Of a stretch of 41,482 nucleotides of DNA, positions 9,279 to 16,943 are shown piece after piece. This stretch comes from Chloroflexota bacterium (GTDB taxonomy: Bacteria > Chloroflexota > Anaerolineae > Aggregatilineales > Phototrophicaceae): contig RFHA01000118.1 of assembly GCA_003696565.1 (NCBI GenBank), positions 1-41,482 on the forward strand, given 5' to 3'. Each line of letters opens with the position of its first letter. Within the stretch, counting starts at the first letter, position 1. Made by a program: the position numbers and the translations under genes. Under the pieces are notes generated by a model. That model saw only the letters and a list, made by a program, of their open reading frames with translations. It did no database searches and had not been told where the DNA came from.

Positions 9279-9542
9279 ATGGCGGGATTAATCGTCTTGC
9301 TGTTACAGCTTTACAGCTTTATTTTGTTCGCGCGGATTTTACTCAGTTGGTTCCCCAACGTTGATTACAGCAATCCAATTGTACGCTTTTTACACGATGT
9401 CACAGAACCTGTTTTACAACCCGTACGTAATTTTTTACAACAGCAATTTCCAGATATGGGACCGTTTGATTTCAGCCCGATTGTGGTCTTTATTGGCATC
9501 TGGATTTTGCAGTCACTTGTATGGGCAGTCATTCCGTTTTAG
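9279..9542 (+). CDS. yggT: YggT family small membrane protein
   Basis: A protein of 87 residues with two membrane segments: an N-terminal helix with the family pattern LLLQLYSFILFARILLSWFP, then a loop DYSNPIVRFLHDVTEPVLQPVR, then a C-terminal helix. The loop motif 'NP-hydrophobic-x-F-L-x-x-x-T-E-P-hydrophobic-L-x-P-hydrophobic-R' is the YggT hallmark. YggT proteins are short envelope proteins linked to osmotic homeostasis and cell division genes. I chose the ATG at 9279 because TAAAGGAG at 9263-9270 is an ideal ribosome site for it; a GTG at 9270 would overlap that site. It precedes the DUF167 (YggU) gene, a pairing conserved in many bacteria. Confidence 0.9.
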   Translation: MAGLIVLLLQLYSFILFARILLSWFPNVDYSNPIVRFLHDVTEPVLQPVRNFLQQQFPDMGPFDFSPIVVFIGIWILQSLVWAVIPF

Positions 9543-9667
9543 AATCCGAAAAATTTACGAATTGTTACACCATCACCGTGATTTTGTTGCTATCCTGTAG
9601 CTAAGTGATTACACTTAAATTGAGATACAATAGCAAAGCGCGGCGCGCTGTTAGAGACGAGGACAAA

Positions 9668-9985
9668 ATGACCGAACGTAAATTTGAAATCACAGATGCA
9701 AAGGGTGGCGTTGCTTTTACGGTGCGTTGTGTCACACGCTCCGCCCGAACCGAAGCAGCAGGTATTCAAGAAGATGGCACGATCAAAGTCCGTCTACAAG
9801 CCTCACCCGCCGGATCCCCCGAAGCCAACCAAGAACTCATCCGCTTTTTAGCATCCGTACTCGGTGTTGAAGAATCCCACATTGAAATTGTTGCCGGGGC
9901 AGATGGACGCGATAAGTTAGTGAGTGTTGAGGGGATTACAACGGATGATGTGAACGACAAAATCAGTCAATTTCAAGAAGAATGA
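9668..9985 (+). CDS. yggU: DUF167 / YggU family protein
   Basis: A protein of 105 residues. It shows the DUF167 core: TVRCVTRSARTEAAGIQ, then IKVRLQASPAGSPEANQELI and IRFLASVLGVEESHIEIVAG ending in the K-L-V segment. This small alpha/beta fold is conserved from bacteria to eukaryotes without an assigned reaction. The usual conserved lysines of KVxxxPxxGkAN are partly changed here (PAGSPEANQEL). The ATG at 9668 follows GACGAGGAC and starts just before the domain; an in-frame GTG at 9605 would add an atypical basic extension, so I reject it. A TACAAT hexamer at 9626-9631 could be the -10 of its own promoter. The stop overlaps the next start (ATGA), so the lipoprotein gene is coupled. Confidence 0.85.
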   Translation: MTERKFEITDAKGGVAFTVRCVTRSARTEAAGIQEDGTIKVRLQASPAGSPEANQELIRFLASVLGVEESHIEIVAGADGRDKLVSVEGITTDDVNDKISQFQEE

Positions 9986-10737
9986 GAGTCCTGCTCACAT
10001 TAACGTGTTTAGTATTGTTAACCGCAGCATGTGGTAGCACAGATGTCGAGACCTCTGTGCCTACCTTTGTTTTATTTACACCAACACCCAGCCAAACGCC
10101 GATCCCCCCCACACCTACCTTAAGCCCAACGCCCCCACCAGATACTTCTGCATTGCTATTTCCACACCCACAAGACCCTGCCACACTCGTACAACAAACA
10201 TTAGCCGAATCACTTGATATTAGTCGTTACGATGTGGTGGTGGCATCCGTGTTACCTTTTTACTGGACAAATGCCGATACGCTCGATTGTGATATAGAAA
10301 CAGATGCACTGCGTTCAAGCGGGATCGCAGGGTACGAGGTCGTAGCCCTGCATCGAAATATGGTTTATATCTATCATACTGATGCGGGTACAACCGCGCA
10401 GCTATGTGACGAAATCAGCATGGATGATCTTAACGGAGATATGCTGATTAAAGTTGATGCAGTCGCAGCGGATTTAGTCCGCACCGCACAAGAACGTCTT
10501 GCAAATCAGTTAAATCTTTCTATACGGCGTATTCAATTGACAGAGATTCACCCCATCACCTGGGCAGATACCAGCCTGGGATGTCCACAACCCCGCCAAA
10601 CTTACGAGCAAACACCCGTTATCGGTTATTGGATGATCCTTACCGCTGGAGGAAATGAGTATCGTTTCCATGCCAGCTTTGATACTCTCCGTCAATGCGA
10701 CCCGGATGATGTCGTGATGCCAGACGAAGCCCAATAA
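9982..10737 (+). CDS. Secreted lipoprotein with Pro/Thr-rich linker
   Basis: A protein of 251 residues. It opens with a lipoprotein signal peptide ending in the lipobox LTAAC (cysteine at about residue 17), followed by a Thr/Pro-rich spacer (PTPSQTPIPPTPTLSPTPPP) of the type common in Chloroflexota surface proteins. The mature domain contains two cysteine-bearing segments and a C-terminal motif ITWADTSLGCPQPRQTY followed by VIGYWMILTAGG and EYRFHAS, a conserved small module seen in secreted proteins of Chloroflexota and cyanobacteria. It should be anchored to the outer face of the cytoplasmic membrane. Its ATG overlaps the yggU stop codon by four bases. Function is unknown. The gene converges on yggS with six bases between the stops. 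Confidence 0.75.
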   Translation: MRVLLTLTCLVLLTAACGSTDVETSVPTFVLFTPTPSQTPIPPTPTLSPTPPPDTSALLFPHPQDPATLVQQTLAESLDISRYDVVVASVLPFYWTNADTLDCDIETDALRSSGIAGYEVVALHRNMVYIYHTDAGTTAQLCDEISMDDLNGDMLIKVDAVAADLVRTAQERLANQLNLSIRRIQLTEIHPITWADTSLGCPQPRQTYEQTPVIGYWMILTAGGNEYRFHASFDTLRQCDPDDVVMPDEAQ

Positions 10738-10743
10738 AATCAC

Positions 10744-11460
10744 TTAATATGTTCGTTCGCCAAAAATTGCCCGTCCTACACGGATCATTGTTGCACCTTC
10801 CTCAATCGCAATGGGATAATCATCCGTCATACCCATACTCAGCTCTGGCAGTTCAATATGCAACGTATCTACCAATGCCTCACGCAGCCGTGCCAGGCTT
10901 TGAAACACCGGGCGCGCTTGCTCCATCTCGTCCACAATAGGAGCCATTGTCATCAAGCCCCGGATTTTCAAGTGTTGTAACGTAGTTATCTGCTGTACTT
11001 CATCAAACAAGTTTTTTCGCAGCGTCGCATCTTGTTCCCAGCCAAATGCTGCCAAGCCGCTTTTTGTCTGCTCGCCAGAAACATTCATCTGTATCAATCC
11101 AGTGAGTTGTTGTTGATTTTCTGCCAGCAGGGTATCCAACTTAACCGCTAATTTGAGGCTATCAATAGAATGCACCACCTGGAACATCCCAGGAATATAA
11201 CGCGTCTTACGAGATTGAATATGCCCAACCATATGCCAAGTTACAGATGTTGTGACAGCCAAATGGGGTTGTTTTTCCCGCATTTCCTCTACACGATTTT
11301 CCCCAAAATGCCGAATACCAGCCGCCACTGCCGCCAGAATATCTTCAATTGGCTTGCGTTTGCTAATGGCAACCAATGTTACCGTCTGTGGATCACGCCC
11401 AGCACGCGCACATGCCGCCACAATCTCTGTTTGCACCATTTTGATATTTTCCGCAATCAT
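10744..11460 (-). CDS. yggS: YggS family pyridoxal phosphate-binding protein (PLP homeostasis)
   Basis: A protein of 238 residues with the single-domain TIM-barrel of the YggS/PROSC family. The PLP lysine is in VAISKRKP (Lys34). Other family signatures are [27 protein letters not shown] (the usual 'H-F-I-G-x-L-Q-x-N-K'), [30 protein letters not shown] and [28 protein letters not shown], which is the phosphate-binding C-terminus. The family buffers free PLP and supports amino acid and vitamin B6 balance rather than catalysing a specific conversion. Its ATG overlaps the end of pgeF by four bases (ATGA), so the pair is an operon, as in many Gram-positive-like genomes where yggS sits beside cell-division and envelope genes. 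Confidence 0.93.
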   Translation of the reverse strand: MIAENIKMVQTEIVAACARAGRDPQTVTLVAISKRKPIEDILAAVAAGIRHFGENRVEEMREKQPHLAVTTSVTWHMVGHIQSRKTRYIPGMFQVVHSIDSLKLAVKLDTLLAENQQQLTGLIQMNVSGEQTKSGLAAFGWEQDATLRKNLFDEVQQITTLQHLKIRGLMTMAPIVDEMEQARPVFQSLARLREALVDTLHIELPELSMGMTDDYPIAIEEGATMIRVGRAIFGERTY

Positions 11461-12233
11461 AGTGAAATCACCGCACCAAATCGCCCAGTCCGTCCTTTTT
11501 CTGCCCGATGTGAATGGAATAAATCGGTATTACTAGCTGTACAAATACCAGCAACTTCAATTTGATGAACACCAGCGCGTTGTAAATCGCGCTTGTTTGC
11601 CTCCCACAAATTAAAATAAGCTGTACCATCTGTTGGATCACGCTTGATCAGCCCATCAGTTGTCCCAAAATATTGCTGCACAGCCGTCACCACCTCTTCC
11701 CCAACTTGGTAACAATCTGGTCCAATACTGGGACCAATGCCAGCTTGAATATCTGCCGGACGACATCCATAAGCTTGCACCATCGCCTTAACCACGCTCA
11801 CCCCCGCGCCTTGTACCGTACCACGCCATCCGGCATGAGCAATACCGATCACCTGTTTAAGTGGATCATAGAACAAAATCGGCGTGCAATCCGCGTAGCG
11901 CATCACAAGGGGAGTATCTGGTTGGTTTGTCACCATGCCATCGGCTAATTCAACCCATCGCCGCCCTTCTACCGGTGCTTGTACAATCACTGTATCTGCT
12001 CCATGTACTTGCCATACAGTACACGCCCGCGCACCATTCACCTGCAATGCTTCATACATCAGCTCATGGTTACGACGCACAGCTTGAACATCATCGCCGA
12101 CAGTACCACCAACATTAAGCCCACCCCACGGCAATTGACTAACGCCTCCCTTGCGGGTAAAAATCCCATGAGAGAGAGTCTCCCACATCTCAAACGTAAA
12201 ATAAACAAGTTGTTGATAATGTATTTGTCGCAA
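11457..12233 (-). CDS. pgeF: Peptidoglycan editing factor PgeF (YfiH / DUF152, polyphenol-oxidase-like)
   Basis: A protein of 258 residues. The family signatures are clear: [11 protein letters not shown] near the N-terminus, [36 protein letters not shown] (the CADC metal-site segment), [14 protein letters not shown] and the C-terminal [14 protein letters not shown]. PgeF enzymes remove wrong amino acids such as serine from the UDP-muramoyl position; older annotations call them laccase or purine nucleoside phosphorylase. The conserved His and Cys ligands are all present. I use a TTG start at 12233 because AGAAGG lies eight bases upstream; a downstream ATG at the residue before WETLSHG would also leave the core intact. 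It is the first gene of the reverse operon with yggS. Confidence 0.92.
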   Translation of the reverse strand: MRQIHYQQLVYFTFEMWETLSHGIFTRKGGVSQLPWGGLNVGGTVGDDVQAVRRNHELMYEALQVNGARACTVWQVHGADTVIVQAPVEGRRWVELADGMVTNQPDTPLVMRYADCTPILFYDPLKQVIGIAHAGWRGTVQGAGVSVVKAMVQAYGCRPADIQAGIGPSIGPDCYQVGEEVVTAVQQYFGTTDGLIKRDPTDGTAYFNLWEANKRDLQRAGVHQIEVAGICTASNTDLFHSHRAEKGRTGRFGAVISL

Positions 12234-12251
12234 ATCTTATACCTTCTCTAG

Positions 12252-12281
12252 TTGCGGTACTAGTACCTTTAGATATATACT
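12252..12281 (+). promoter_or_regulatory. Putative promoter with 12-base palindrome before the two-component operon
   Basis: A TATACT hexamer (12276-12281) lies 49 bases before the response regulator start, with a weak TTGCGG (12252-12257) 18 bases upstream of it. Between them is a perfect palindrome GGTACTAGTACC at 12256-12267, well placed to be an operator for a dimeric regulator. It sits in the 96-base gap between the divergent pgeF and response regulator genes. Confidence 0.4.
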
Positions 12282-12329
12282 CTCAATTGAGGTTATCAGT
12301 TGTCAATAGATTTTAAAAGGCGGCAGAGT

Positions 12330-13064
12330 ATGATGAAAAAATTAAGCCGCGCTCCAAGAAAAATTAACGTGATGATCGTCGATGATCATCCGCTTTTTCG
12401 TGAGGGGTTAGAAAAAGCACTCAGCTTAGAGGATGATCTTATGACGGTAGGATCAGCGACAACGGGCAAGGAAGCCTTGAATTTAATCCACAAATTGCAT
12501 CCGGATGTTATTCTATTGGATGTCAATTTACCGGATGTTAACGGGCTTCAGGTTGCGCGTGAAATTAAATCTCAAAGCAGTGACGCGGCAGTTATCATCT
12601 TAACGGCTTATCATGAACAAGAGCAGGTGCTTTATGCCATGCGTGCCGGTGCATCAGCATATTGCGCAAAAGACATCCGACCAGATGACCTAGTACAGGT
12701 AATCCGTGATGTCGCTAAGGGGCTTTATATCATCCAGAATCAACGAATGGAGCGCAGTGAACTGGATGATTGGATTAAACAAACCGTAGAGGCACTAGTC
12801 GGTCCTTATGTGGAAGAACCCGAACAACGATTTATTCCCTTAAGCCCCAGGGAAACAGAGATTCTAATCTCAGTCACGCATGGCATGAGTAACAAAGAGA
12901 TCGCCAATGAGTTAGGCATCAGCCAACAAACTGTGAAAAATCATATGACTTCTATTTTACGAAAATTAAACGTTGAAGATCGGACACAAGCGGCAGTAAC
13001 CGCCATCCGGCATGGTTGGGTACGGTTAACCGACCAAAATAAAAGTACGGAGCAAGGAGAATAA
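12330..13064 (+). CDS. NarL/FixJ-type response regulator (receiver + LuxR helix-turn-helix)
   Basis: A protein of 244 residues. The receiver domain (about 13-130) has the acidic pair in VMIVDDHPLFREG, the phospho-acceptor Asp64 in ILLDVNLPDVNGL, the Thr in ILTAYHE and the Lys in YCAKDIRP. The C-terminal LuxR-type DNA-binding domain (about 170-235) reads LSPRETEILISVTHGMSNKE followed by IANELGISQQTVKNHMTSILRKL. It is therefore a complete transcription factor. I start at the tandem ATG at 12330 because AAAAGG lies nine bases upstream; a TTG at 12300 would add ten residues. The kinase gene follows after three bases and the Tad/Flp genes follow that, so control of pilus genes is a reasonable inference. 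Confidence 0.92.
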   Translation: MMKKLSRAPRKINVMIVDDHPLFREGLEKALSLEDDLMTVGSATTGKEALNLIHKLHPDVILLDVNLPDVNGLQVAREIKSQSSDAAVIILTAYHEQEQVLYAMRAGASAYCAKDIRPDDLVQVIRDVAKGLYIIQNQRMERSELDDWIKQTVEALVGPYVEEPEQRFIPLSPRETEILISVTHGMSNKEIANELGISQQTVKNHMTSILRKLNVEDRTQAAVTAIRHGWVRLTDQNKSTEQGE

Positions 13065-13067
13065 GCA

Positions 13068-14147
13068 GTGGATTTTGCCCAACAATTATTTAGCGATGAT
13101 CCTAAAACAGAGATTATCGAACAAATTACTGAACGCATGTCCACCATTAAGCGTAAGATGACCGATATTAAAGATCAGATCGTCCAAACGCAGCAAATGG
13201 TAGAACGTGAGCAACAACGCTATTCAGATATTGCAACTGAATTGAACACAGTTGATGCAAATTTGGATAAACTCCCCAGAGAAGACATTCGTGATAAATA
13301 TCGGGAGGCACTAGATGTGCGTTTCCGCCTAACGACAATGCGCGGCACTCTAGAAAAATTTGAAAGTAATTACGAGTATTTAGAAACAGAACAAAAATTA
13401 CTTTCTGAAATTCTCGGTAAACTGCAAGGGGTTGAGGTATTTGGGACGGATGAGGAAGAGGCTCTTGAAGGCGATGCAACTGACCGCAACACCGCCAATA
13501 TTATCCGTATTGTGCAAGCACAAGAAGAAGAGCGGCAGCGGTTAGCCCGGCAAATGCATGACGGACCTGCCCAATCACTCACCAACTTTATTTTACAAGC
13601 GGAGATTTGCCAACGGTTGTTTAACCGGAACCCAGAAAAAGCGGCAGAAGAACTCAACAACCTTAAAACCGCTGCCAGCGTCACATTTCAAAAAGTCCGT
13701 GACTTTATCTTTGATTTGCGTCCAATGATGTTGGATGATTTAGGCGTGATCCCAACCATACGCCGCTGGGTGGATTCATTCCGAGAAAAGAACGATATTG
13801 AGGTCGAATTAGAAATTGCTGGAGAAGAACGCCGGATGGAATCTCACCGTGAGGTGATGATCTTCCGCAGTATTCAAGAAGTGATGGGGCACGCCCGTGA
13901 CTACGCTTCTCCCACCAAAATTAAACTCAAGCTGGATACAACAGGTAGTGCCACTCAAATTTTGATCCATGATGACGGTAGAAGTTTTGAAGCCGATATT
14001 GTGATGGAAGGTGGCGAAAGCCAAGACGCTAGAATACAAGGCTTACTCAGTTTGAAAGAACGCTTTGAGCTGGTTAAAGGGTCATTGACGGTTACAAGTA
14101 ATGAGTCCGAGGGGACACTCGTTCGGTTAGAACTCCCAAATAATTAA
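13068..14147 (+). CDS. Cytoplasmic DegS-like sensor histidine kinase (HisKA_3) with degenerate ATP-binding boxes
   Basis: A protein of 359 residues with no membrane segment. Residues about 10-150 form a coiled-coil sensor region. The dimerisation and phosphotransfer motif is RQMHDGPAQSLTNFILQAE with His164, the HisKA_3 form found in DegS/NarX kinases, followed by FDLRPMMLDDLGVIPTIRRW. The HATPase domain is recognisable but altered: the N box reads EVMGHARDYA, so the usual Asn becomes His275 and the following Lys-His is lost, and the G1 box reads DDGRSF instead of D-x-G-x-G-F. The last motif NESEGTLVRLELP is normal. It starts with GTG at 13068, eight bases after AGCAAGGAGA, and is coupled to the response regulator gene. 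The signal sensed is unknown and must be cytoplasmic. Confidence 0.88.
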   Translation: MDFAQQLFSDDPKTEIIEQITERMSTIKRKMTDIKDQIVQTQQMVEREQQRYSDIATELNTVDANLDKLPREDIRDKYREALDVRFRLTTMRGTLEKFESNYEYLETEQKLLSEILGKLQGVEVFGTDEEEALEGDATDRNTANIIRIVQAQEEERQRLARQMHDGPAQSLTNFILQAEICQRLFNRNPEKAAEELNNLKTAASVTFQKVRDFIFDLRPMMLDDLGVIPTIRRWVDSFREKNDIEVELEIAGEERRMESHREVMIFRSIQEVMGHARDYASPTKIKLKLDTTGSATQILIHDDGRSFEADIVMEGGESQDARIQGLLSLKERFELVKGSLTVTSNESEGTLVRLELPNN

Positions 14148-14168
14148 AGCTATAGCCAGATAGTCAGT

Positions 14169-14196
14169 TTGACATTTATAATTCATAGACTAAACT
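14169..14196 (+). promoter_or_regulatory. Promoter before cpaB
   Basis: A perfect TTGACA (14169-14174) is followed after 16 bases by TAAACT (14191-14196), four of six matching TATAAT. It is 43 bases before the cpaB start. This suggests the Tad genes have their own housekeeping-type promoter in addition to any read-through from the two-component genes. Confidence 0.55.
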
Positions 14197-14238
14197 AGAG
14201 GTATTGAGCCAAGATTGCACACCTCACCGGAGGAAGTT

Positions 14239-15492
14239 ATGTCAAGAAATGTAAGAATCGGTATTCTGGTCGCATTTGTGATCGTCGCTGCAGCGGTCGT
14301 CGCTGTCTTATTAATGGGCGGTGGTGGAGACGAGCCAGCTACCCCACAAGTCCTTCAGAATACCAGTGTACCGGGCGCAACCGCCCAACCAGATGAACCC
14401 ACTGCTACCCCTGTTCCTACACAAGAACTGGTGGAAATTGTCGTCGCTGTCCAAAATATTAATCGCGGGTCACGCATTCCACCCGGCGAGGGTGTCGCAG
14501 TACGCTTTCAATTTTGGCCCCTAGAAGCCCTGCCCTTTAATGCTTACTTCGTGGAAGAAGGGCAAACTAAGCAAGAAGTGCTTGAGTCAATTTATGGACG
14601 TATCGCCCGTACTGATATTCAAGTTGAACAGCCGATCTTGCGTAACATGTTAGTAGATGATCTAGAGGACTTGGCAGAAGTTGGTTCAGATGCCGCAGCG
14701 ATTCTACCCCAGGGGCGTGTCGCTATCACCGTACCGATTGACCGCTGGAGCAGCACCGGTTACGCTATTCAGCCAGGTGATCGGGTCGATATTATTGTGT
14801 CATTTTTCTATCAAGATATTGACGAAGAATTCCAAACCTATTTACCCAACACCGTCAATCTGATTAACTCATCCGTGGATGATGAGACCAATTCGATCGG
14901 ATTAACCATCGGTCCAGATGTTAATGGGAGATTTGAAAGCCGCCTAATCCCACTGGTCAGAACAGATCAAAATGGCAACTATGTCCAAAATCCAGTGAGC
15001 TGGCCCGTGATTGAACGCCCCGGTGGTACTGTCATCCCGCGTTTAATTACACAAAATACTATCCGTGATGTGTTAGTCATTCATACTGGTGAATTCCCAC
15101 GTGATGGTGTTTTATTCCGTCAAGTAGCAACCAATACACCGATCCCACCAACCGCTGAATCGGCACGGGCAGCTGCGCAACCTACCACCGGACCAGCACC
15201 AACAGCAACAGAACTGCCCCGTCCAGATATGATGACTATCGCAGTTTCACCACAAGAGGCAGTCATGCTAACTTGGTTGATGGATTCTGGTGTGCCGCTT
15301 AATTTTGTCTTACGTGCCGCAGGCGATCGCTCACGTGTACCGACAGATATGGTGACACTCCAATATGTCATGGATGCATTCGGTATTACAGAACCCGTAC
15401 CGATCGACTTCACAATCATCCCGAATGTCCGTATTCGACAATCAACTACATTAGTTGATTTCAACCCGTTAAACAATCTCATTGGTAATTAA
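14239..15492 (+). CDS. cpaB: Flp pilus assembly protein CpaB (RcpC) with SAF domain
   Basis: A protein of 417 residues. It begins SRNVRIGILVAFVIVAAAVV, a single N-terminal membrane anchor, then a Thr/Pro-rich spacer. The SAF domain starts at VEIVVAVQNINRGSRIPPGE and includes FQFWPLEALPFNAYF, followed by the RcpC/CpaB domain with AITVPIDRWSSTGYAIQPGDRVDIIVSF. In Tad systems CpaB is an extracytoplasmic assembly protein, usually partnering the secretin; here no secretin gene is present nearby, consistent with a cell envelope of one membrane. A second disordered Ala/Pro/Thr-rich region lies at about 300-335. The ATG at 14239 follows the strong site CCGGAGGAAG; an in-frame TTG at 14215 would overlap that site. 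It heads the cpaB-cpaE-cpaF set. Confidence 0.93.
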   Translation: MSRNVRIGILVAFVIVAAAVVAVLLMGGGGDEPATPQVLQNTSVPGATAQPDEPTATPVPTQELVEIVVAVQNINRGSRIPPGEGVAVRFQFWPLEALPFNAYFVEEGQTKQEVLESIYGRIARTDIQVEQPILRNMLVDDLEDLAEVGSDAAAILPQGRVAITVPIDRWSSTGYAIQPGDRVDIIVSFFYQDIDEEFQTYLPNTVNLINSSVDDETNSIGLTIGPDVNGRFESRLIPLVRTDQNGNYVQNPVSWPVIERPGGTVIPRLITQNTIRDVLVIHTGEFPRDGVLFRQVATNTPIPPTAESARAAAQPTTGPAPTATELPRPDMMTIAVSPQEAVMLTWLMDSGVPLNFVLRAAGDRSRVPTDMVTLQYVMDAFGITEPVPIDFTIIPNVRIRQSTTLVDFNPLNNLIGN

Positions 15493-15502
15493 ATCAAGTG
15501 TG

Positions 15503-15528
15503 CCAGGCGGGTCATATGATCCGCCTGG
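15503..15528 (+). terminator. Near-perfect 26-base palindrome between cpaB and cpaE
   Basis: The two 13-base halves (15503-15515 and 15516-15528) are complementary at all positions but one, which is a G-T wobble; the outer eight bases are CCAGGCGG and CCGCCTGG. The 3' flank is TTAACTTTC, only weakly terminator-like. It may be a partial terminator, an mRNA-stabilising hairpin after cpaB, or an operator. Confidence 0.5.
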
Positions 15529-15576
15529 TTAACTTTCAGTCAATCAGTGTTAATCAAAGAGTAAGGGAATTGTTGT

Positions 15577-16917
15577 ATGAGTGGTGGGAAGAAGCCAGCA
15601 CCAAAGCAGGATAAAAAAGATGTCATCACAATTCTGCTGGTTGATGACATCCCAGAAACCCGCGAAAACATCAAAAAATTATTAGCATTTGAACCGGATT
15701 TTAAAGTTGTAGGCACAGCGGGCACCGGGCGAGAAGGGGTTGAATTAGCCAAAAAAGAAACCCCGGATATCATCATTATGGATATTAACATGCCTGATAT
15801 GGATGGCTTGCAAGCAACTAATCTCATCACCAAGCAAGTCCCTACAGCTGCCGTTATTATTATGTCTGTGCAAAACGATCCTGATTATATGCGCCGGGCA
15901 ATGTTAGCCGGTGCGCGGGATTTCTTGTCTAAGCCAATCAATATGGATGAGATTTATAACACCATCCGCACGGTTTATAAAAATCATGAACCCATTCGTA
16001 AGCAATATGAAGCCCTTGAAAGCGGTATGTTAGATAGCCTGCGGGCACTTTCTGACGAATCAACCTTAGAGGGTGACCGGGCAGGTCATGTGATTACACT
16101 TTACAGTCCTTCTGGTGGTGCAGGGACAACCACCCTAGCAACTAGCCTCGCTTCTGGGTTGATGAAAGAGAACATCAAAGTCCTGTTGATTGACGCGGAT
16201 TTACAATTTGCCGATGTTGGCACTTTCCTCAACCTGCAATCTCAAACAACTATTGTAGAGGTTGTGGAAGATGTCGCCGACCTGGATGTAGACTTGTTTG
16301 AAAACGTCGTCACAACGCATGATAGCGGTCTAAAGGTCTTAATTGGTCCACCCCGCCCAGAGTTTGCAGATCAAGTGACTGCTAACCCAGAAAATGTTGC
16401 CACCATTATCGAAAAAATTCGTAATCAATATGATTTCATCATTATTGATACCAGTAACCGCCTAGATGAAACACTGCTCAATATTTTTGAACGTTCTAGC
16501 AAAATCATTTTGGTTGGTACCCCTACCCTGGTCTCTGTTAAGAATATGCGTCTCGTGCTCGATCTGTTTGATCAGATTGGTTATGACCCCAACAAAACTT
16601 GGATTGCTCTCAATCATGTTTGGGAAGATAACAAGGGAAAATCGGCGACTATCACACCGGAAAAAGTGGAGTCATACCTCAAGCGTCCAGTCATTGCCCG
16701 TATCCCTAAAGTTGATGAGCGCGTTTTACTTAGTGCAATTAATCGTGGTGTGCCAGTGATTGCATCAGACCGGCGGCAAGACCGCCCCCCCATCAAGCAA
16801 CTAGTAGAATTGTCTAATTATATTTTTGAACAATTCATGGCTGATGAAGAAGAAGAACAAGACAAAAACGATACTCCCAAAAAACGCGGTGGTATCGCCA
16901 GTTTCCTGGGTCGTTAA
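15577..16917 (+). CDS. cpaE: CpaE/TadZ-like protein: receiver domain fused to MinD/ParA-type ATPase
   Basis: A protein of 446 residues. The N-terminal receiver domain (about 14-130) keeps every functional residue: LLVDDIPETREN, phospho-acceptor Asp69 in IIIMDINMPDMDG, Ser in IIMSVQ and Lys in FLSKPI. From about residue 170 there is a MinD/ParA-like ATPase with VLLIDADLQFADVGTFLNLQ and FIIIDTSNRLDE. The P-loop is YSPSGGAGTTTLATSLA (179-186), so both lysines of the deviant Walker A (KGGxGK[ST]) are replaced by Ser and Thr; loss of the second lysine is usual in CpaE/TadZ proteins. CpaE places the Tad machinery at the cell pole or assembly site. The start follows AAGGGAA. The C-terminus is charged and ends in a basic stretch. 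Confidence 0.92.
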   Translation: MSGGKKPAPKQDKKDVITILLVDDIPETRENIKKLLAFEPDFKVVGTAGTGREGVELAKKETPDIIIMDINMPDMDGLQATNLITKQVPTAAVIIMSVQNDPDYMRRAMLAGARDFLSKPINMDEIYNTIRTVYKNHEPIRKQYEALESGMLDSLRALSDESTLEGDRAGHVITLYSPSGGAGTTTLATSLASGLMKENIKVLLIDADLQFADVGTFLNLQSQTTIVEVVEDVADLDVDLFENVVTTHDSGLKVLIGPPRPEFADQVTANPENVATIIEKIRNQYDFIIIDTSNRLDETLLNIFERSSKIILVGTPTLVSVKNMRLVLDLFDQIGYDPNKTWIALNHVWEDNKGKSATITPEKVESYLKRPVIARIPKVDERVLLSAINRGVPVIASDRRQDRPPIKQLVELSNYIFEQFMADEEEEQDKNDTPKKRGGIASFLGR

Positions 16918-16943
16918 ATAAGTTAGAGTAGAGGGATGGAAAA

